Translations under genes and position numbers: made by a program
Notes under the pieces: model-generated
Seen by the model: only the letters and a program-made list of their open reading frames with translations
Told to the model about the DNA's origin: nothing
Databases searched by the model: none
NCBI GenBank assembly: GCA_034440635.1
Contig: JAOTON010001031.1
Location: forward strand, 806,001 to 870,000
Length of the DNA stretch: 64,000 nt
Reading direction: 5' to 3'
DNA from: Lepas anatifera
Taxonomy: Eukaryota; Arthropoda; Thecostraca; Lepadidae
Shown: positions 55,491-64,000 of the stretch, piece after piece
Layout: every line of letters begins with the position of its first letter
Numbering within the stretch: the stretch's first letter is position 1

Positions 55491-56759
55491 TTACCTCGCT
55501 TTTACCTGAATATGTGAACCTGCAGTAAGGACAAGTTATAAACTCTGTTGGTGCAGCGTTGTGCCGGCGCGGCGATAAACTGGTCTTGACTAGTGCTGCA
55601 GGCAAGGGTGTGGGTTTATTTCCCTGAGGGTTCTTGAATTTCAAAGTACTGTTAAAAGATCTCAGCTTTCCGTGTTTTCATGTTAATTATTTTCAATTGG
55701 TTTTGTGCAGTTCAGTAGGCCTCTGGGAATGCTAAAACACATTCTTTTTAGCATACTATTGCTATCAGTTCGCTGGTTACTGATATGGTTTCAAGTTTGG
55801 TCCCTCCAAGTCGTTTTCAAAAATCGATGCCCCTGGCCCTAGGCCCAGGAGGCGGTATAGTTTCCGTGCACGTATCGGCAGTTTAAATTGCACAGAAGCC
55901 TTCAGTTGAGGGGCCGTCCTGACCCCTCCACGAGTCGCACCATCCTTCCCCTGGATGTGCATCCGTGAGGCATGGACTAATCTCTGTACTGCGGGCACTG
56001 CACCAGAAATGACGAATTTTAGGCGTAATGAAAAATAAAATAAAGTTTGTTTCAGCCTGTACACATCACCGAGATTTCAGTTCAAGTCTCACTTTAAAGA
56101 TGCGGCTTTCCCTTTTAGAACAGGAGATCTGAATTGTCTGGGTGATCCAGGTATTGATTTCTTGACTATCTAAAGCCGATAAGGAAGGTGTCTTGAGGTA
56201 CGATCTGCATCATGGGGTTTTATATCCAGATATCGATCTTAGGTTTCGTATATTGTTTATATGCTTTTGCATCTAAGCTCTCTTTGGCCTTATCATGTTT
56301 TCTCATGAGGCCAATCAGGCGGTTCGGTTAGGTTATTAGGAGGTTTGCCATGATATATTTACCGTTCTGCCCTAAGCCTTATTTGCCCCATCGGCCTACA
56401 GTCAATTGCGCTCCGATGGATTAGGATGCTGCGTATGACGATTTTTAAGCAAAATTATCCATATTATATACACTCTGAACGGTCTTCTTGTTTTGGCGTT
56501 TGACTTTTGCGAAATTCACCCTGCTGAATCCCGGAGCTGCGGTGTTCCTCTTTCGAATCGTAAGCTTCCAGAAATCGCATAAGGCAGTTTAACCTGCGCT
56601 TTCGTAAATCTATCATCTTTTTGTCCGGTTCACCCCTCCTATAGTATTTTCCATTCTTTCTTCTCGGAGCAGTTTGCAGTTCTGCATCTAACCCATCAGT
56701 TCTACACAACCTTACCGATACCCTACTCGAACTAACCACCACTATGCCGGCGTCCGCAG

Positions 56760-56977
56760 TTATCTTCTCTTGCGACAAGTGCGAGAAGTGCTTCTTCCAC
56801 AAGGAATCGCTGAACAGTCACCTGAAGTTCCACGACGGCAGAACCAAGTGCACCCTCTGTCAGCGGGTGTGCGCCACGCTCCAGGGCCTGCGCCACCACC
56901 TGATGCTGGTGCACAAGATGTCAGCCCAGCAGATGAGAGAAATCGTCCCCACAAGGGCCAGGCTGAGGTATAATTAA
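56760..56977 (+). CDS. Alternative terminal exon ZF9 (two C2H2 fingers)
   Basis: The acceptor is CCGGCGTCCGCAG|TT and the stop TAA is at 56975. Finger 1 is FSCDKCEKCFFHKESLNSHLKFH, the linker DGRT, and finger 2 CTLCQRVCATLQGLRHHLMLVH. The tail KMSAQQMREIVPTRARLRYN is conserved. The upstream ATG at 56744 lies before the acceptor and is not needed. AATAAA at 58069-58074 is a possible poly(A) signal. Confidence 0.95.
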
Positions 56978-59955
<2,978 letters not shown>

Positions 59956-59978
59956 CTGGTATGTTCTGTGTTTTCCAG

Positions 59979-60214
59979 ACACATTCGATTGCTTCCTCTG
60001 CAGTAAGCGCTACAGCCATCGAACTTCGCTGCGGAACCACATCCGAGTACACATGGGGACTACTGTATGTCCGCGGTGCCACAAAGCCATCTGCACTGAA
60101 GCCCACCTTAGAAGGCATCTGAGAGATGTGCACAAGATGCCGGAGGAGGACATCCAGCTGATTGCTCCCAAGAAACTGCATCGGCCGAGTGAAAACGGAC
60201 CCTTTGCTCTTTGA
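59979..60214 (+). CDS. Alternative terminal exon ZF10 (two C2H2 fingers)
   Basis: The acceptor is TCTGTGTTTTCCAG|AC and the stop TGA is at 60212. Finger 1 is FDCFLCSKRYSHRTSLRNHIRVH, the linker MGTT, and finger 2 CPRCHKAICTEAHLRRHLRDVH. The tail KMPEEDIQLIAPKKLHRPSE runs on to GPFAL and replaces IVPTR with IAPKK. AATAAA at 60247-60252 is only 33 bp after the stop, the tightest poly(A) arrangement in the array. The long Thr/His peptide upstream in this frame is the CA repeat and is intronic. Confidence 0.95.
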
Positions 60215-60246
60215 AGTGATACCGACATTTGCGAAGGCGAGTGAAA

Positions 60247-60252
60247 AATAAA
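60247..60252 (+). promoter_or_regulatory. Polyadenylation signal of ZF10
   Basis: The canonical AATAAA lies 33 bp past the ZF10 stop codon. A second one follows at about 60319. This supports ZF10 as a true terminal exon. Confidence 0.6.
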
Positions 60253-61150
60253 TGTTCTTGACTAGGGTTCGATTGTAAATATGTGAACTGAATTGTTTAA
60301 TATTTTGTTTTTAGAATGTAATAAAATTTATATTTTGCCTACTTTCCGAAAAAGTTGTGGGTTTGAATATTAGACTAATCCCTGGCACGTGCGAATGTGG
60401 GGGAGCTAAGTTATTCTGCTAAGGTATTTTGGATGCGTGGTGCCATATAATCAATATAATAAACCGCGAGTGAAACCTAGCCTTGGAAATAGTTTCATAG
60501 AATGTAAGGAAAATAACCATCCTGACATATGAAAAGTTCTCATGACCTTTGAAATAATTCCCCGAAAATGACTCATTTTCCACCCCTAAGGAAGGACAGG
60601 AAAGCCTGATGAAGCTGACAAAAGCCTAATGACCGTCAAAAGTAAACGAACGTCAAATATCAAAACAACTCATAGGTGCATTTAAATAGGTATTCAATTC
60701 CATTTTATGTTTGTTTTGAAAGATGTTGCTTGCGTTTTCCAATAAACATACCCTGTATGCACATAGTTTGATGCCATTCCTTGTGCATATGCATATGTTA
60801 CTGTTGCAAAACAGCAAGCTAAAGGTGTAAGCTGTCTGCACACGACTCCCGGAAAGCTCATGCTACCGGTCCGACCTCTCGATGCTTAATGTGAGATGCG
60901 GTCGAATGGCATGATGTTAGCCTTGCTAGGTCTCACGGATTCATCCTTGTGACTGAAGGCCGCGGAGTAGAGTGAACTTAGTGGTAATGATGCTGCGAAT
61001 CGCACGTGTAGAGGGAAGGTCGCTGTGCCTGGTGGGAGGGATTTCTGACCAACGATCAAGTGGTCCAGACAAGGAGGTCTCAGTGTGGTTGAAACGATTG
61101 GGAGCAACTGGATGTAAACTGTGAAAAACGCGGTCTAGGTCCGCCACAAG

Positions 61151-61301
61151 TTCTGGTACCTTCGCTCTTCTTGACAAATCACCACAGGTCCTGGTTCCTT
61201 CGCTCTTTGTGACAGATCACAACAGCTCCTGGTTCCTTTGCTCTTTGTGACAGATCACAACAGCTCCTGGTTCCTTCGCTCTTTGTGGCAGATCACCACA
61301 G
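61151..61301. repeat. Minisatellite, ~38 bp unit, 4 copies
   Basis: The units contain CTCCTGGTTCCTTCGCTCTT then TGTGACAGATCACAACAG, with few differences between copies two to four. Confidence 0.92.
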
Positions 61302-61607
61302 TCGCTCGGTTAGAACCGGTACAGTGCCGGGTCCGGCTGAGATGCCGTAGGCCGATGCTGTGGCGGGTACAGAGCTTCATTTCGATGCGTCTCGAGCCTG
61401 CCCCACCAATGCCTCAGAACAGCCTCCGCCTGATGCATTTACTATATGCACTATACCATTATGGGAGAATGGGGCTGGAGCCTCCTAGCCGCCCGCCCTG
61501 TATCCACCCCTGGGCATGGTTGACCTGGGCTGTCGGTGCGCCCCAAAACCCCAATCATGATGATAACTTTGCCCTTATCCGATTCTGCATTTGTCCCAGC
61601 TGAAGGG

Positions 61608-61693
61608 GATATGTTGCGTTTACTGAACTATACATTATTTAAAAATCTGAGATATGCTGCGTTTACTGAACTATACATTATTTAAAAATCTGA
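61608..61693. repeat. 43 bp direct tandem duplication
   Basis: Two adjacent copies (61608-61650, 61651-61693) begin GATATG and end AAAAATCTGA. They differ by one base, so the duplication is recent. Confidence 0.95.
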
Positions 61694-62273
61694 GCCTTAC
61701 GATTTAAAATTAAGAGTCAAAGACATCGTAGGGTTTAACGAATGTTGTATAATGGCTATGCGGAGCTATATAGTACTATTCGCCTATTCTTATTAGGGCC
61801 ACTCTAACAGTTGTAATTGGCGTGGGTATTGTAGAGATCCTCTATCGGGTCAGATGGGACACCGAAGGTTGTGACTTGCAAAGGGAAGTGAACCCGCGGT
61901 AATCCATGTAGTCCTAATCTGGGTGCAGGTAATGAAAGCCCGATGGCTCACTCAGTTGTGAACTACTTTTGCACCTGAATTGCTGCAATCCGCCGAAAGA
62001 TATCCACCAACCCCTTCTTTCCCTCTTCCTACTAGCGTGGTATAGTGCTGTGGTGTAGTGAATCTACTTCTGTCCTGAGACACGCTGCTGAACCGCTCTA
62101 AGACTAGAAATGTGTATCCTCTGACATCGTGTAATTTGGCCCGTGATGATGTCTGACTTTCCTCTTTCCTTTGGACCACCATGCTACGGTGTCGCCAATG
62201 CGAAAAACAACTCGTTTCCCTATTCTTTTGGTGTAACCGATGCATGAACTCTGACGTTAACTCTCTCCTTCAG

Positions 62274-62485
62274 GCGTCCACCAATGCCTCCAATGTGGCA
62301 AGGGGTTCTCGCACAAGGAGTCGCTTTACAACCACTGGCAGCTTCACGATGGCCTCACCAAGTGTAGCCTGTGTGGGAAGGTGATCTCGACCGTCCGCAA
62401 CCTGCGGCGTCACCTGGCGACGCTGCACGGGATGCCGCCGGAGAGAGTGCGGGAGATGACGCAGTTCGCCCAGCGATACTGCTAG
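62274..62485 (+). CDS. Alternative terminal exon ZF11 (two C2H2 fingers)
   Basis: The acceptor is CTCTCTCCTTCAG|GC and the stop TAG is at 62483. No in-frame ATG starts a long frame here, so the exon is found only by its splice site and motif. Finger 1 is HQCLQCGKGFSHKESLYNHWQLH, the linker DGLT, and finger 2 CSLCGKVISTVRNLRRHLATLH. The tail is GMPPERVREMTQFAQRYC. Phase and length match the other members. It is the last member visible in the window. Confidence 0.92.
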
Positions 62486-64000
62486 TGGTGGACGCGCGTG
62501 TAGCGTGAAGAGTTCTTCGTAGTATACCTCCAGGTTATCGGGATGATGTAGATTCTCGGGTTTTGAGATATGAACCTACTTGGGCATGAACTCGGATGTC
62601 AAACTCCACCCTGGAGGAGTGGAACTGTGGTCTTGGAGCTTCACATATAGCCTCAGTAGCTGATGTGCCCTAAACCCTGGTTCTGGAGTTTGAAGCTACG
62701 GAGCCAGTAAGGGTGATGATGCCCGGGAAGATATCTACACATGTGGGTCTTTGTGTTGGAGGGACTGGTACGTGCAGATTGTTGTGGGGGTTGGGAGGTC
62801 ATGAGGGTAAGTGCGAGGCTCTAAAGCTGCGTATGCAGGTTAAAATCCTGCAGCTGTCATGTGAGGCAGCTTCGTTGCTTTGCTAAGAGTTTGCGATGTC
62901 ATCTGAAATCATCGATCAGAAGGCTGTACACGCTAAGCAATGATTGCATGCTATTTTATCTTGTTCTTTCATGAAGTGTGAGCAATGTTGTTGAACGGAA
63001 AATTATTCGCGTCTCCAGAGTACACAAAGACGCTTTGTAGTGTTTTGTTTTCTGGAGGAAGTTGTGTTTGAACTGCTTATGTTGCTGAGAGAACAGTTTT
63101 CGATTGGGGCCGGTTACGGAAGGCCCCCTCTTCTTGTGTTGTGCAAATAGGCACGGTTTGCAGTGAACTAGCTCAATTCTGTGTCCTCTTTTTCATGCTA
63201 CGCATCACCCAAACGCATTTGTTATCTAATGTGTGTGGATGATGTATCAGGATGATAAAGGTCGAGCTCATCTCTGGCTAAGATTTACGTGAGTCAATGT
63301 TCCATTGGTTCGTGCTATGCTCTGCTGTTCCTAGGGTCTTCCTAGCCTTTCAGCCAGTCGGGTCCTGAGATGTTCGATTGGAAAATAATGATTTTTCATC
63401 CTTAATAAGCACTTCTTCCACCTTTGTTGTGTTTAATAAGCTGCGATTCCCTGCGTAGTATGCCGCTGTAAATAGTGTCCTACGTGTAGACTTGTTCCTA
63501 TTTGTAGTGCCGGCTACTTGAGCTCGTTGTTGTGTAGTATAGATAGCTTGTACGATGTGAAGAACTGTAAGATATTAATGGGAGTTCGCCGCTTCCTCTA
63601 TTGACGTGATGTTAGTGAGCAATATACTTTCTGTTTGCATTTTTGGATTGTTTCTGGTGAGGGTTGTGCCAGGTTTCGCCTTGCATACTTGGTTGTTATG
63701 CTGGGAGATTTTTGTGCTTTTTAAGCTTGTTTTAAATCAAAATATTCCTTTTTGTTTCAGCTTCATGCATTACAGCGCATTTTCCGTGTAAGGAGAAATA
63801 CGTTTGTCTCGTGATGCGGCATGCTACCTTCTGATCGGAAAAGGTGGTACCACAGATAACATATATCAATTTCTCTTCATTCTCTTATTCTTCAATCTCA
63901 GAGCACAGCATATACATCTAGCATAAGGCCCCCGGCATTTTCACCCCCTCCCCTACCTGTTCTTACTTGAAAAACCTGAGTGAAAAATGGATGCTCTGAA
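62486..64000. other. Sequence after ZF11
   Basis: A weak tRNA-like patch lies at 62808-62860 (GGTTAAAATCC). I found no further zinc-finger exon before the window ends. The array could continue to the right. Confidence 0.5.

Larger units (their letters stand above)
53409..56759. other. Spacer between ZF8 and ZF9
   Basis: It holds a degenerate ~75 bp tandem repeat at 54524-54720, a perfect hairpin at 55456-55490 and a poly(A) candidate at 55371. At 3.4 kb it is the second longest spacer in the array, and no missed zinc-finger exon was found by reading for paired Cys/His codons. Confidence 0.5.
60253..62273. other. Spacer between ZF10 and ZF11
   Basis: It contains a 38 bp minisatellite (61151-61301) and an exact 43 bp tandem duplication (61608-61693, one mismatch). 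A possible hAT-like MITE lies at 61322-61512, with CAGTGCCGGGTCC at the left and the inverse of CAGGGGTGGATACAGG at the right, but no convincing duplication. No gene is seen. Confidence 0.5.

Noticed and set aside
61322..61512. Second hAT-like MITE
   Set aside because: The ends are suggestive, but the flanking 8 bp (AACCGGTA and GGCATGGT) do not match, so it is mentioned only as a possibility.

Overview
The window reads as an arthropod nuclear genome, possibly a marine crustacean; the species cannot be fixed from the sequence. Pointers are spliced genes with long introns, the arthropod telomere-type unit TTAGG near the left edge, a CR1-like LINE, a BEL/Pao retrotransposon, several families of small inverted-repeat transposons and many micro- and minisatellites. 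There is no bacterial gene organisation.

Region 1 (about 1-13,400) is transposon-rich. It holds an inverted-repeat element whose arms are TTAGG/CCTAA arrays (10-980), a decayed CR1-like LINE interrupted by a (TA)n tract (1192-3078, minus), a 1.3 kb terminal-inverted-repeat element (4293-5584), a 279 bp almost perfect palindrome (6321-6599) and a full-length, frameshifted BEL/Pao retrotransposon on the minus strand (7193-13405) with 397 bp LTRs and a 5 bp target-site duplication.

Region 2 (about 14,300-62,500, plus strand) is one large gene for BTB/POZ zinc-finger transcription factors of the Broad/lola/tramtrack/fruitless type. Four constant exons are visible: two BTB exons (14313-14498, 16977-17153), a proline-rich and acidic linker exon with a KRRR motif (18495-19062) and a phase-neutral 54 bp exon (19728-19781). 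After a 16.5 kb intron come eleven terminal exons. Each has its own 3' splice site, a pair of C2H2 fingers, a conserved tail and a stop codon. All eleven begin in the same splice phase, so each can complete the same constant N-terminus to give proteins of about 400 residues. This array of interchangeable DNA-binding ends is the main biological system of the window.

The introns and inter-exon spacers carry TTAA-flanked MITE-like elements, a hAT-like MITE, SINE-like tRNA-derived repeats, minisatellites and hairpins. Two repeats lie directly against zinc-finger acceptors: a minisatellite whose last unit supplies the acceptor of exon ZF8, and a (CA)59 tract just before ZF10. The first transcribed exon and promoter of the BTB gene are not recognised, and the array may continue past the right edge.
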